This document shows positions 1-7,901 of a stretch of 30,757 nt of DNA, piece after piece. How positions within the stretch are numbered: the first letter of the stretch is position 1; each line of letters opens with the position of its first letter. Origin of the DNA: a virus; IMG/VR virus record IMGVR_UViG_3300024514_000018, positions 1-30,757 of that record. One strand, given 5' to 3'. The notes below the pieces were generated by a model. That model searched no databases. It was not told where the DNA came from and saw only the letters and a list, made by a program, of their open reading frames with translations. The position numbers and the translations under genes are program-made.

Positions 1-628
1 CTAGGGTACTACTTAGTGTTGTAGCACCTGTAACACCTAGTGTACCTGCAATTGCTGTATTACCACTAGCTGCTGTAACGTTAAATTTATTAGTATTAAC
101 ACTAACATCGCCTGTAACAGCTAAGGTACTACTTAGTGTTGTAGCACCTGTAACCCCTAGAGTACTACTTAGTGTTGTGGCACCTGTAACGCCTAGTGTA
201 CTACTTAGTGTTGTAGCACCTGTAACGGCTAGGGTACCGCCAATATTTGCTGCTTTTGTAACGCTAACTAAACCAGTACCATTTGGATCTAGTATAATAT
301 TACCGTTAGTATCTGTACTACTAACAGTATTATCATTTAAATCTAAATTATCTACTTTTAGATTATTTAGTTTGCTGCTACTATCTGCAATTAGTGCACT
401 ATTGGCTGTAAGTGTACCATGTACATGATCTAGTAAGTCTGTAAAATATTTTCCGCCGATAACAAATTGTGGCGCACCACCTGCTGTTTCGGTACCAAAA
501 CCTATATATAAGCGCTCACCGCCATTTGCCTGTGAACCACTACCGGCTGAATATGCTAATTCTCCGTTTCCTAGTGTGGTTGGTGCAGTTGAGGAACTTG
601 AACGCTTGATACGAATAATTGAAGCCAT
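1..628 (-). CDS. Tail fibre protein with 12-residue repeats, cut by window edge
   Basis: The frame is open from ATG at 628 to the window edge, giving 209 complete codons without a stop, so this is the N-terminal part only. The protein starts MASIIRIKRSSSS and continues with GNGELAYS and GERLYIG. This opening is typical of phage fibre or receptor-binding proteins whose N-terminus docks on the virion. After about residue 130 it turns into repeats of VTGATTLSSTLG (12 residues, 36 bp), as expected for a trimeric beta-rich shaft. A GGAG Shine-Dalgarno site lies 8 bases before the ATG. It is the last gene seen in a unit with the two small proteins upstream (stop at 642), and probably binds the host surface. 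The receptor-binding tip lies outside the window. The fibre role rests on sequence style and position; no specific family was identified. Confidence 0.8.
   Translation of the reverse strand, partial: MASIIRIKRSSSSTAPTTLGNGELAYSAGSGSQANGGERLYIGFGTETAGGAPQFVIGGKYFTDLLDHVHGTLTANSALIADSSSKLNNLKVDNLDLNDNTVSSTDTNGNIILDPNGTGLVSVTKAANIGGTLAVTGATTLSSTLGVTGATTLSSTLGVTGATTLSSTLAVTGDVSVNTNKFNVTAASGNTAIAGTLGVTGATTLSSTL
126..233 (-). repeat. Three tandem 36-bp repeats in fibre gene
   Basis: Three adjacent near-identical 36-bp units start at plus-strand positions 126, 162 and 198. Each begins GTACTACTTAGTGTTGT and encodes one VTGATTLSSTLG unit on the minus strand. A fourth copy lies at 6-41 after a diverged spacer. 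The period is a multiple of three, so copy number can change by recombination without breaking the frame. Confidence 0.9.
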
Positions 629-641
629 CTTCTATCTCCGA

Positions 642-881
642 TTAATAGTAGCCACCTTCCATATTTTGGGCATCAAGCGTTGTTGTTGCTACCCATTTCT
701 GCGATGTTGAATTATAAACTAAAACGCCACCATTTGTTAAATTTGTTACATCTACATTTGTTAAGCCTTGTAGGGTAGTTACGCCTGCAGGACCGATCAT
801 ACCACTTATTATAACTACAGGATCTTTTCGTTCAATAACTACCGCATTATTTTTTTCTGTAACAATTACATCAGTAGTCAT
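642..881 (-). CDS. Small fibre-associated structural protein
   Basis: This protein of 79 residues starts at an ATG that overlaps the stop of the upstream gene (ATGA, 881-878), which suggests translational coupling. The N-terminal half (TTDVIVTEKNNAVVIE) is a short beta-rich stretch. The C-terminal half contains LQGLTNVDVTNLTNGGVLVY and WVATTTLD, a motif pattern seen at the ends of many phage fibre and head-fibre proteins (a 'VDxTxLxxGxxLxYD...W' unit). No enzyme motif, signal peptide or membrane segment is visible. It sits between a beta-rich tail protein and the fibre gene, so it is probably a small fibre connector or decoration. The family link is by motif resemblance only. Confidence 0.65.
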   Translation of the reverse strand: MTTDVIVTEKNNAVVIERKDPVVIISGMIGPAGVTTLQGLTNVDVTNLTNGGVLVYNSTSQKWVATTTLDAQNMEGGYY

Positions 882-1474
882 CTGGTAACCTCCTGTACTA
901 AGGTCAGGTTTCCTGTTACTAAAGTAGTTACTACGCCACTAGTATCTGTTAGCTCTAAACTATATACGGCGGTGGGAAATGTAAATGCGCGTGTTTGGGC
1001 AGCTGTAATAAACATACTAATTGTACTATCATTAGTATTAATAATTATTCCACCGTTTGTATTTGTTAGTTCAATTATAGTACTGGTACTATCTAATGTT
1101 TCTCTAATCTGCATCTGTGCCGTATAACCAACAAGTGGTATAGGCAAATTATATTCAATAACTCCGCCACTAGTATATGCTGTATAATTAGAACTATTTA
1201 CTTGATTTAATGTTACCGTATTGCTAGTTGTATTAGTAGCAATATAATAATCGTCTTCGCCAGTAACATTAACTTCTTTCATACCACTAACACCAACCAC
1301 TCTAACCCTCCAATTTACTGGAATCGTGTGATTACTTTGTGTGGTTATAACACAAGGTGCAGCTTTAGTTATAGCACTAATATTTGCATAACCTTTTGTT
1401 TGACTTTCCCAGCGCAAGGTTTCACGAAATGTAGTGCCTTGATAAATTTTATAATTAATTTTAGCAGGTGTCAT
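878..1474 (-). CDS. Beta-rich phage tail/baseplate-type structural protein
   Basis: This protein of 198 residues starts MTPAKINYKIYQGTTF. The 'YQGTTFRETLRWES' opening followed later by VGYTAQMQIRE and a final beta-rich domain (AVYSLELTDTSGVVTTL) is a widespread pattern in phage tail proteins resembling the N-terminal domain of BppU-like baseplate or fibre adaptors. The middle part (about residues 35-110) looks like an inserted Ig-like beta domain. There are no transmembrane or catalytic motifs. The start lies one base after the stop of the upstream coiled-coil gene, and the stop overlaps the next start (ATGA). It probably links fibres to the tail tip. Structural protein is fairly sure; the exact role is inferred. 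Confidence 0.65.
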   Translation of the reverse strand: MTPAKINYKIYQGTTFRETLRWESQTKGYANISAITKAAPCVITTQSNHTIPVNWRVRVVGVSGMKEVNVTGEDDYYIATNTTSNTVTLNQVNSSNYTAYTSGGVIEYNLPIPLVGYTAQMQIRETLDSTSTIIELTNTNGGIIINTNDSTISMFITAAQTRAFTFPTAVYSLELTDTSGVVTTLVTGNLTLVQEVTR

Positions 1475-1475
1475 G

Positions 1476-1820
1476 TTACACCTTTACCTTTCTAAGAGCG
1501 GCCAGTTTCTTAAAACTATTTAACTCTGTGGTAAGTGCAGCAATTTCTTCCTGCAACTTATTATTCTCAATATTTAATTTAGTTAGTTGACTGTTTAGTT
1601 CAACTATATCTAGTTGTAATTTTGTTAATTCTTCAGTAAGTTTACTATTATGTTGGCCCATACGCTCTAATTCTTCGTGCATCATTTTGATTACACTAGT
1701 TTCTGCATCGGTACTTCGCCAATCTTTTAATAGCTTTTGCACACCTACTGATAGTGCAATTATTGCCATAGCTGCTACACTAATGGTTTGTACCAGGCTA
1801 TGATTTTCTACCTCAACCAT
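1476..1820 (-). CDS. Membrane-anchored coiled-coil protein, possible spanin-like
   Basis: This protein of 114 residues has one clear hydrophobic segment near the N-terminus (about residues 10-30, QTISVAAMAIIALSVGV). After it comes a long heptad-rich coiled coil, about residues 40-105, with repeated leucines (LTEELTKLQLDIVELNSQL). The end is basic (KKLAALRKVKV). The start has a strong AGAGGAG Shine-Dalgarno site, and it is the first gene after two tandem promoters. A single N-terminal membrane segment followed by a coiled coil matches the layout of inner-membrane spanins (Rz type), and also of some small tail or membrane proteins of unknown role. No partner lipoprotein, holin or endolysin is visible here, so the lysis role is a guess. 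The topology is what the sequence shows. Confidence 0.6.
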   Translation of the reverse strand: MVEVENHSLVQTISVAAMAIIALSVGVQKLLKDWRSTDAETSVIKMMHEELERMGQHNSKLTEELTKLQLDIVELNSQLTKLNIENNKLQEEIAALTTELNSFKKLAALRKVKV

Positions 1821-1848
1821 TGTAGCTCCTCTCCATTGGCAGTGGTTT

Positions 1849-1860
1849 ATAACTAGTTAT
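1849..1860. promoter_or_regulatory. 12-bp palindrome in leader of the coiled-coil gene
   Basis: ATAACTAGTTAT is a perfect 12-bp palindrome between the promoter at 1880-1908 and the start codon at 1820, about 13-24 bases after the predicted transcription start. The position suits an operator. It may also be chance, because CTAG-centred palindromes are common in this DNA. Confidence 0.3.
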
Positions 1861-1879
1861 GAATAGACCTAGCTACTGC

Positions 1880-1908
1880 CTAATATTTACAGGCACTGCT
1901 ATTGTCAA
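1880..1908 (-). promoter_or_regulatory. Sigma70-type promoter, second of a tandem pair
   Basis: On the minus strand TTGACA (1908-1903) is followed after 17 bases by TATTAG (1885-1880). The -35 box is perfect and the -10 box matches 4 of 6. The predicted start is near 1873, giving a leader of about 53 bases before the coiled-coil gene. Confidence 0.6.
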
Positions 1909-1942
1909 GTAAAAATATTCAAACCTTTTTTAACACTTGTAT

Positions 1943-1971
1943 ATTATAACACAAGGGCAAGAGCTTGTCAA
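1943..1971 (-). promoter_or_regulatory. Consensus sigma70 promoter downstream of terminator
   Basis: On the minus strand TTGACA (1971-1966), a 17-base spacer and TATAAT (1948-1943) match the sigma70 consensus exactly. It begins right after the U-run of the terminator at 1976-2013, so it restarts transcription for the genes from 1820 leftwards. Confidence 0.85.
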
Positions 1972-1975
1972 CTAG

Positions 1976-2013
1976 AAAAAATACCCTGCTCAATCGATAT
2001 TGAGCAGGGTATT
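1976..2013 (-). terminator. Intrinsic terminator after the adhesin operon
   Basis: A perfect 15-bp stem (arms 1980-1994 and 1999-2013, loop CGAT) is followed on the minus strand by a run of six U's. This is a strong rho-independent terminator for transcripts coming from the tail genes. Confidence 0.92.
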
Positions 2014-2124
2014 GACTAGTACTTGTTGTGTTTTTTGCCGACTCGATGTGTGGTTTCCAATTCAGTTTAGTGAATTCGGTCGCCCAGTCGGGGTAGATTT
2101 GTGGATCCAATAAGTTGTTAAAAT
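2014..2124 (-). other. Gene-free 3' region with a folded segment
   Basis: This lies within the 304-base gap 1821-2124, which also holds the terminator and the two promoters. On the minus strand CCGACT (2091-2086) can pair with AGTCGG (2043-2038), enclosing a hairpin AATTCA/TGAATT (2076-2071 with 2064-2059). A TTG-started frame runs through here, but it has no ribosome site and continues through the terminator. The segment is richer in G and C than its surroundings. Its function is unknown; it may be a structured 3' untranslated region or a gene remnant. Confidence 0.4.
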
Positions 2125-5100
2125 TTACTGCTGCTGTCCACCTCCGCCTCCACCTCCGCCGCCACTTGGTACGAAGAAGTAAACATCTGTGCTACATGAT
2201 GCAGAATAGCCACCATAATACACAGTAAATGTAGCAGTAATTGTTCCAGGTGTTGTTACTCCACCACCTACACCACTTTGACTGCCACTACACGGATATA
2301 CTACTCCAGTACAACCTCCGCCTGCACAAATTTCTACTGTGGTTCCGCTACACGTTCCAGTTGTAGACCAGGATAAGGTAGTAGTACCGCCTATTGCTAC
2401 ACTACTTGGGCTAGCACTACAACTAATAGATAATGGAGGCGGGCTAACATAACAGTCGGGATGATTAGTTTCAGTTTGTGTATAGTTATTACAACCGGTA
2501 GGAGACCCACCACCACTATATACAGTAACTTTATTATTATTGCCTATATTAGCACTAGCGCAGTAACTATATAAAGCTGTACCGTAGGGTAAGCAACAAT
2601 AACCTCCTCTATCGTACCAACCACCTCCACAAGAACCATCATTGTAGAACTCTTGAGTTTGACCATAGCCAGTTCCACCTAAGTAAACACATTGAGTATT
2701 TCCACTCCAACCTGCTGGGGCACAGCAACCGGCAGTATCTGTGTAACTACTTGAGCTATAACCACCACTACCATTACAAGTTGTAATAGTTCTAGTAACT
2801 CCACTACAAGTATTACTTATAACCTTTTCTGAACCTGGATAGCAAGTTTCATTTGTATCTTCATAGTATGGAGCACCACAATTTGCCGGCTGATATTCTC
2901 TACGGATATAGCCGGTACAGCCACTACCACTTTCACAATAAGTTGCACCAGTATAGTAACCAGGCATAGAGCAAGGTTGTGGTGCGCTATAATCTGTATT
3001 TGCAAGACACGTTGTAGTATTATTAGTATTTTTTCCGCCAGCGTAAATTGGATACTGTACACAACCACTACATGTAGTATAGCCTAAAAATGTTGGTGGA
3101 CTAGTAACAGGAGGGCAACAATCGTTATCTGGTGTATAAGTGTAATTGTAACCACAATACCCATCATGATATTTTCTGCGTCTTTGCGGATTATACTGAT
3201 CAGTTATACAAATTGATTCTAGTACCGTAGTTTTATCTTGTGAACAGCAGTCACTATAAGCATTAGCCTGTAGTAAATCTCCTGTAGTAGTACCACAATT
3301 ACCGTCAGTTACTGTTTTATACTTATTTGCACCAACACATACATAACTACTGCCATCCCATGAACCTGGAGCTGCGCAAATGTATAGGGTTACTCCAGCA
3401 CTTACACTACCTCCAGCATTACTTGCTGTTAAAGTCCAGTTAGTTGTAGTAGTTACACCAGTAGCTAGTGCTGCATCATTACCACTACTACCTTGATCTC
3501 CACCTATTCCGCTAATAGTGACGCTAGTAGCATTACTAGTGCTCCACCTAAAGAAAGCTGTATAGCCATTACTACTATAAGGAACAGACCCTGCTGAACT
3601 ACCATAACTACCTCCGCTTAATTTTATTTGAAAGTAATCAATTGTAGGTGGATTAGGTGTTTGACTTGTATCATTAATGTTTATTGAAGCTGTTTGATAA
3701 TATGGAGTTCCAGTATATGGTCCTGTTTTATATATACCTACACTAAAAGTTTCTGGGCTTGGACTAGATTCTGTTGCTTGATCAGCCGCAATACATATAG
3801 AAAAATTTCTAGTAAAAGTACCATTTTGACTTGTTAGTGTGCCATAAGGATTGCCACTAAAATCTGCACCAGTAGTATTTGTTCCGCCAATTGCAGCATA
3901 ATAAAAATTTCTAGGTGCTCCGCTGGTAGTATTATCTGTAGCATTAACTGTAAAAGTTACACAGTTACCTTCGTTAACACTTGCAGGATCCCAAGTTATA
4001 CTATTTATTTGAACATTACTATATACTGGATCAAGCGAAGTATCGTTAATAGTAACTAGTTTGCTTAGTATAACACCATTAGTTATACTATCTTTTCGTA
4101 AATCTAAGTAAAATTGTTGAGCACCTTCAGTTAATTGGTCAGCAACAGCACTAACTGTAAAAGCTGCTTCTCCAGCGTCACTACTTAGTATTCTACCACT
4201 AGTAAAATTTATATTTACATCACTGCTGTTGGTAGTATCATGACGTATACTTAAATAAACTCTAGTAGTTCCCCAAGTAGCTACATATTGTGTGCCTGTT
4301 ACAACATATTCGGCACTATTACCCTCGTTTATATCACTTGGGCCTAATACTTCCCAATCTGCTAGCTGACTTGTATCCGCAACTGGAACAGTTACGCTTG
4401 CTACAGCGGTTCCACCGGCTGTAGTGCGTACCTCCATAACTATGTTTTCTTGGCCTTCATAGGCCTGATCGCGAGCAATCGTTCTAGTAAAAGTTGCGCT
4501 ATTATTTGTAACTGTAACGGTTCCACTATTAGTATTATCCGTAAAATCAGCAGCAATTATTGTGCCTGTATTAATCCAATATAGTGTAGTGCCATTCTGC
4601 ACATTAGTAGTTGTAATAGTAAACGTAGCCAAAGCACTAGTAGTTTCGTTTACACTTGCTGGATTTACTGTAATACTATAAGTAGGAGCCGCATTATTTA
4701 ATGTAGTTGATTGTGATGTTGCTAATATTGTGCCACTACTATTTATATTTCTAAAACGTATTTGTACGGTTTTTAATGTTGTATTATAAACTGGATCAAC
4801 ATTGGTTGAGATTGTAAGTGAATATATGCCATTACCATCAGCACCTATAGTTCCACTTGTTGCTGACATATCACCGCTACCAGCAGTACCAATTTGTTCC
4901 CAATATATACCAGCAGCAGGCGTTACTAAATTTGTAGTAGTAATTGTATACGTAATACTACCACCTTCAGTAATACTAGTACTACTTTGTGTTAGTGACC
5001 AGGTAGTAGGGGCGTCTGCTACTGTTACAGTGTTTGCTGTAGCTACTATTGTTCCACTATATCCGCCAGTACGTAAATTAGCTATAATACTTCTGCCACC

Positions 5101-7542
5101 ATCATAAACACTAGATACAGTTGTATTAATAGTAAAACTGCCAGTGCCATAGCTACCAGATGTGGTAATAGTAACAGTACCTTGACTAGTACCTACTGTA
5201 CCACTATTAGTCCAGTAAAGTACTGTACCATTAGCAACGTTAGTAGTATTTACAGTAAAAGTAACACTATTACCTTCTACAATATTAGTTGCACTAGGAG
5301 TTATACTATAGCTAACATAGCCGCAGGCTACGCTATTAGATGTATCTATATTGTATGTAGTACAAACTCCGCCAGAATAGTTACCAGTATAGTAAGTTTT
5401 TCTTTCTACATAATTAGCTAAGCATTGCGAAGATAGAAGAGTATTTGCCGCAGGACAGGTGCTGCTATCTACAATAGTAGTACTAACTGTAACCTGTGGA
5501 TAATTAGTTAAAGCAATAGTTAATACTTTGTCTCCATCTGTTCTAACATCAGCTAAACTAGTAAAAGTTCTACTAGCTGTATTATTATTTACTGTAAATA
5601 TTCCTGAACTACTAAGAGCTCCTCCACTCCAGTCGCTGGTATCAAATGTAGTGTTGTTTATTGAATAGGGAACTTGTGTACCATTTAATACATTTGTAGT
5701 AGTTAATGTAATAGTTACACTGCCACCCTCGTTAATACTAGTGGCACTTGTAGATAATTGATAAGTACTTGCGCTAACATTAAATGTAACTGATGAAGTT
5801 ACACTGCCATATTGATTTGTTGCAGTTAAGGTCCACGTTGTAGCATTTAGGACTGCACCTGCTAATGCTACATCGGTACCACTACTAGCAACTGTGCCAA
5901 CACCATTATCAATAGTAACACTTGTGGCGTTTGTAACATCCCACTTAAAATAAGGAGTTTCACCGCTTAATCCAGTTACACTACTACCATAAGTACCAGT
6001 ACTATTTGGTTTAACTTGAAAATAATTAATTGTAGGTCTATCTTTGCTAGTATCAGCTATAGTTATATAACTGCTTTGATAAAATGGAGTTCCTACATAT
6101 GGCCCGGCAGTATAAAAATTAACACGAAACTGCTCTTGTGCATTTTCAGTAGCATAATCCTGTTTTATTGTAATGCTAAATGTACGTTGCCCAGTACCGT
6201 TTTCTGTAGTTAGCGTACCATATATTAGCCCTACAAAATCATCACCAGTTACGTTAGTTCCACCTTCTATAGCCCAGTAAAAATCTCTGGGTGCACCGCT
6301 AACAGTATTATCTTGTACATTTATAGTAAACGCGACTACGCTGTTTGCAGTTTCATCGGGACTTGCAGGACTATAGCTAAAACTAGTTATATTTGGATTT
6401 GTATAAAATGGAACATTAGTAATATTAAAAGCTACACTTGCGGCATTATTAGTTAAACTAAAAGTAGCTGTTTCTGTGCCCTCACTATTATCATTTCTAG
6501 TTGTAGGTATTGTTACAGATGCTGTATTATTTTGTACTGTAAAACTGCCGGACAAAACTCCGCCTAGTGAAAAATCTTCACTAGTAATATTGCTGCCACT
6601 AATTACCCAAGGTACACTAGTTCCATTTGGTACTCCAGTTGTAGTTAATGTAACAACTATATTATTTCCCTCAGCTACACTAGTAGGGCTGGCACTTAAA
6701 CTATAGGTAGCTGCTGGAAATTCTATACTACCACCACCTACATCATAACTACTACCATCAATATAAATTATATATTGTACATCAGAACCCTGTGTAAGAT
6801 CATAGTTACTAAAATATGCATCTACGAACTCATAATTTCTTAAAGCCACTCTAGCTGTTATTGCATTAGTTGCAGATCTTTTATATACAGCTTGAAAATC
6901 AAATAGATATGATGCAAGCGCACCTGGACCAGTTGTATAAGACTGAGTTTTGAAAAAATAAGGCAATACAAAAGCCGCTTTAGTCGGTACATTACTGAGG
7001 TTAATAACTTGGCTACAATTAGCTTGATTACACGGATAGCCACAACAAGTATTACTAAAGCCTGTGCCAGTCGCATATCTAAAAGGTATATTAAATTGGA
7101 CTGCATCATTAGGTTTAAAATGTTTTTTATTAGAATCAAACGTACATTGCTGATCGGCCCTACGTAACTGAAGACCATAACCCGTTGTAGATCTAGGATT
7201 AACTGGATTTATGGAGAAGAAATAGACTTCTGGAGCATCAGCACTTGTAGGTGTATATGTATTAGGAAAATATACATTAACAGTAAAGTTATACCCTTGA
7301 TTCCAGTCACCATCTGCCCAATATTCTCCACCATTATTAGGAACAGTAATAGCCGCAAATCCTCCATTACCACCTATACCTGGTGTTTGATACGTAATAG
7401 AATAATATCTATCACTATTGTAGCCAGCAACAGGTCCGGTAACGCTTAGTGGAACTCCTTTACCAGCAAACCATGGTTTAATATAATCGTCATCAAGTAC
7501 TATTTCGCCACTAGTATTATAAAATTTAAAACCATAAGTCAT
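2125..7542 (-). CDS. Giant Ig/Calx-beta-like, cysteine-rich putative adhesin
   Basis: This protein has 1805 residues. Its start overlaps the stop of the upstream gene (ATGA). Residues 1-280 open with MTYGFKFYNTSGEI, resembling the N-terminus of its neighbour. Then follow about eight beta-sandwich modules of Calx-beta/Ig type, each with a 'xxSVxEGxxxxxTxxTxNVxNGTxxxW' pattern. A block of about 210 residues (382-591) recurs at about 1174-1389 and shares SGAPRxFYxA, GGTNxTGxDF and TSVTI, so it is an internal duplication. Residues 1389-1700 are cysteine-rich, with about 28 cysteines including several CC pairs. The end is another Ig-like domain and a nine-glycine, three-glutamine tail. There is no signal peptide. 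It is probably a virion surface protein at the tail tip that binds the host; this role is inferred from domain type and position. Confidence 0.75.
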   Translation of the reverse strand: MTYGFKFYNTSGEIVLDDDYIKPWFAGKGVPLSVTGPVAGYNSDRYYSITYQTPGIGGNGGFAAITVPNNGGEYWADGDWNQGYNFTVNVYFPNTYTPTSADAPEVYFFSINPVNPRSTTGYGLQLRRADQQCTFDSNKKHFKPNDAVQFNIPFRYATGTGFSNTCCGYPCNQANCSQVINLSNVPTKAAFVLPYFFKTQSYTTGPGALASYLFDFQAVYKRSATNAITARVALRNYEFVDAYFSNYDLTQGSDVQYIIYIDGSSYDVGGGSIEFPAATYSLSASPTSVAEGNNIVVTLTTTGVPNGTSVPWVISGSNITSEDFSLGGVLSGSFTVQNNTASVTIPTTRNDNSEGTETATFSLTNNAASVAFNITNVPFYTNPNITSFSYSPASPDETANSVVAFTINVQDNTVSGAPRDFYWAIEGGTNVTGDDFVGLIYGTLTTENGTGQRTFSITIKQDYATENAQEQFRVNFYTAGPYVGTPFYQSSYITIADTSKDRPTINYFQVKPNSTGTYGSSVTGLSGETPYFKWDVTNATSVTIDNGVGTVASSGTDVALAGAVLNATTWTLTATNQYGSVTSSVTFNVSASTYQLSTSATSINEGGSVTITLTTTNVLNGTQVPYSINNTTFDTSDWSGGALSSSGIFTVNNNTASRTFTSLADVRTDGDKVLTIALTNYPQVTVSTTIVDSSTCPAANTLLSSQCLANYVERKTYYTGNYSGGVCTTYNIDTSNSVACGYVSYSITPSATNIVEGNSVTFTVNTTNVANGTVLYWTNSGTVGTSQGTVTITTSGSYGTGSFTINTTVSSVYDGGRSIIANLRTGGYSGTIVATANTVTVADAPTTWSLTQSSTSITEGGSITYTITTTNLVTPAAGIYWEQIGTAGSGDMSATSGTIGADGNGIYSLTISTNVDPVYNTTLKTVQIRFRNINSSGTILATSQSTTLNNAAPTYSITVNPASVNETTSALATFTITTTNVQNGTTLYWINTGTIIAADFTDNTNSGTVTVTNNSATFTRTIARDQAYEGQENIVMEVRTTAGGTAVASVTVPVADTSQLADWEVLGPSDINEGNSAEYVVTGTQYVATWGTTRVYLSIRHDTTNSSDVNINFTSGRILSSDAGEAAFTVSAVADQLTEGAQQFYLDLRKDSITNGVILSKLVTINDTSLDPVYSNVQINSITWDPASVNEGNCVTFTVNATDNTTSGAPRNFYYAAIGGTNTTGADFSGNPYGTLTSQNGTFTRNFSICIAADQATESSPSPETFSVGIYKTGPYTGTPYYQTASININDTSQTPNPPTIDYFQIKLSGGSYGSSAGSVPYSSNGYTAFFRWSTSNATSVTISGIGGDQGSSGNDAALATGVTTTTNWTLTASNAGGSVSAGVTLYICAAPGSWDGSSYVCVGANKYKTVTDGNCGTTTGDLLQANAYSDCCSQDKTTVLESICITDQYNPQRRRKYHDGYCGYNYTYTPDNDCCPPVTSPPTFLGYTTCSGCVQYPIYAGGKNTNNTTTCLANTDYSAPQPCSMPGYYTGATYCESGSGCTGYIRREYQPANCGAPYYEDTNETCYPGSEKVISNTCSGVTRTITTCNGSGGYSSSSYTDTAGCCAPAGWSGNTQCVYLGGTGYGQTQEFYNDGSCGGGWYDRGGYCCLPYGTALYSYCASANIGNNNKVTVYSGGGSPTGCNNYTQTETNHPDCYVSPPPLSISCSASPSSVAIGGTTTLSWSTTGTCSGTTVEICAGGGCTGVVYPCSGSQSGVGGGVTTPGTITATFTVYYGGYSASCSTDVYFFVPSGGGGGGGGGQQQ

Positions 7543-7901
7543 TTTGCAAATACCAATATTTTACTAGAGTTTCTATAAACGGTGCCACTAGGATCGTTAA
7601 TAGCGCTTGTGTTTAATTGCACATAACGTATTCTAGGTATGAAACTGGGCCCCTCCGGATCATAAACAGCTACTGGATCATAATACCAATTTTGATCTCC
7701 GTTAAACAACGTAATCCAAAATATTACTTTGTTTTTTAAATTTGGCAAAGTAACACTGTTAAAAGTGCTGGTTCCATCATAAGTAACATACCCACTACCA
7801 GTAGTGGGTATTATTACAGTATTTATATAAACTCCACCGGTACTCGTGCTATCATAATCTACATTTCCACTGCTATCTAATAACTTTAATCCATATGCCA
7901 T
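7539..7901 (-). CDS. Small tail-tip protein related to N-terminus of adhesin
   Basis: This protein of 120 residues starts at an ATG sharing one base with the KIJ stop (TAATG) and ends overlapping the adhesin start, so it is tightly coupled on both sides. The opening MAYGLKLLDSSGNVDYDS aligns with MTYGFKFYNTSGEIVLDD of the 1805-residue protein. The two therefore seem to share an N-terminal module, perhaps one that docks on the tail tip. The rest is beta-rich (VIFWITLFNGDQNWYY) without cysteines, membrane segments or catalytic motifs. Small proteins with a 'MxYGLxxxxxSG' start are frequent next to J genes in siphoviruses and usually have no assigned function. It is a structural tail protein with fair confidence; the specific role is unknown. 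Confidence 0.65.
   Translation of the reverse strand: MAYGLKLLDSSGNVDYDSTSTGGVYINTVIIPTTGSGYVTYDGTSTFNSVTLPNLKNKVIFWITLFNGDQNWYYDPVAVYDPEGPSFIPRIRYVQLNTSAINDPSGTVYRNSSKILVFAK

Noticed and set aside
126-233. CRISPR-like array of 36-bp units
   Set aside because: The units are directly adjacent with no spacers and encode an in-frame fibre repeat.
1919-2110. 63-codon frame with TTG start (MDPQIYPDWATEF...)
   Set aside because: It has no ribosome site and runs through the terminator and into the promoter, so the full frame cannot be a normal gene. Its first part is kept as a finding because its codon use is odd.
4802-5107. Plus-strand frames inside the adhesin gene (also at 5182, 6016, 6476)
   Set aside because: They are antisense to a long clear gene, have repetitive low-complexity protein and lack ribosome sites.
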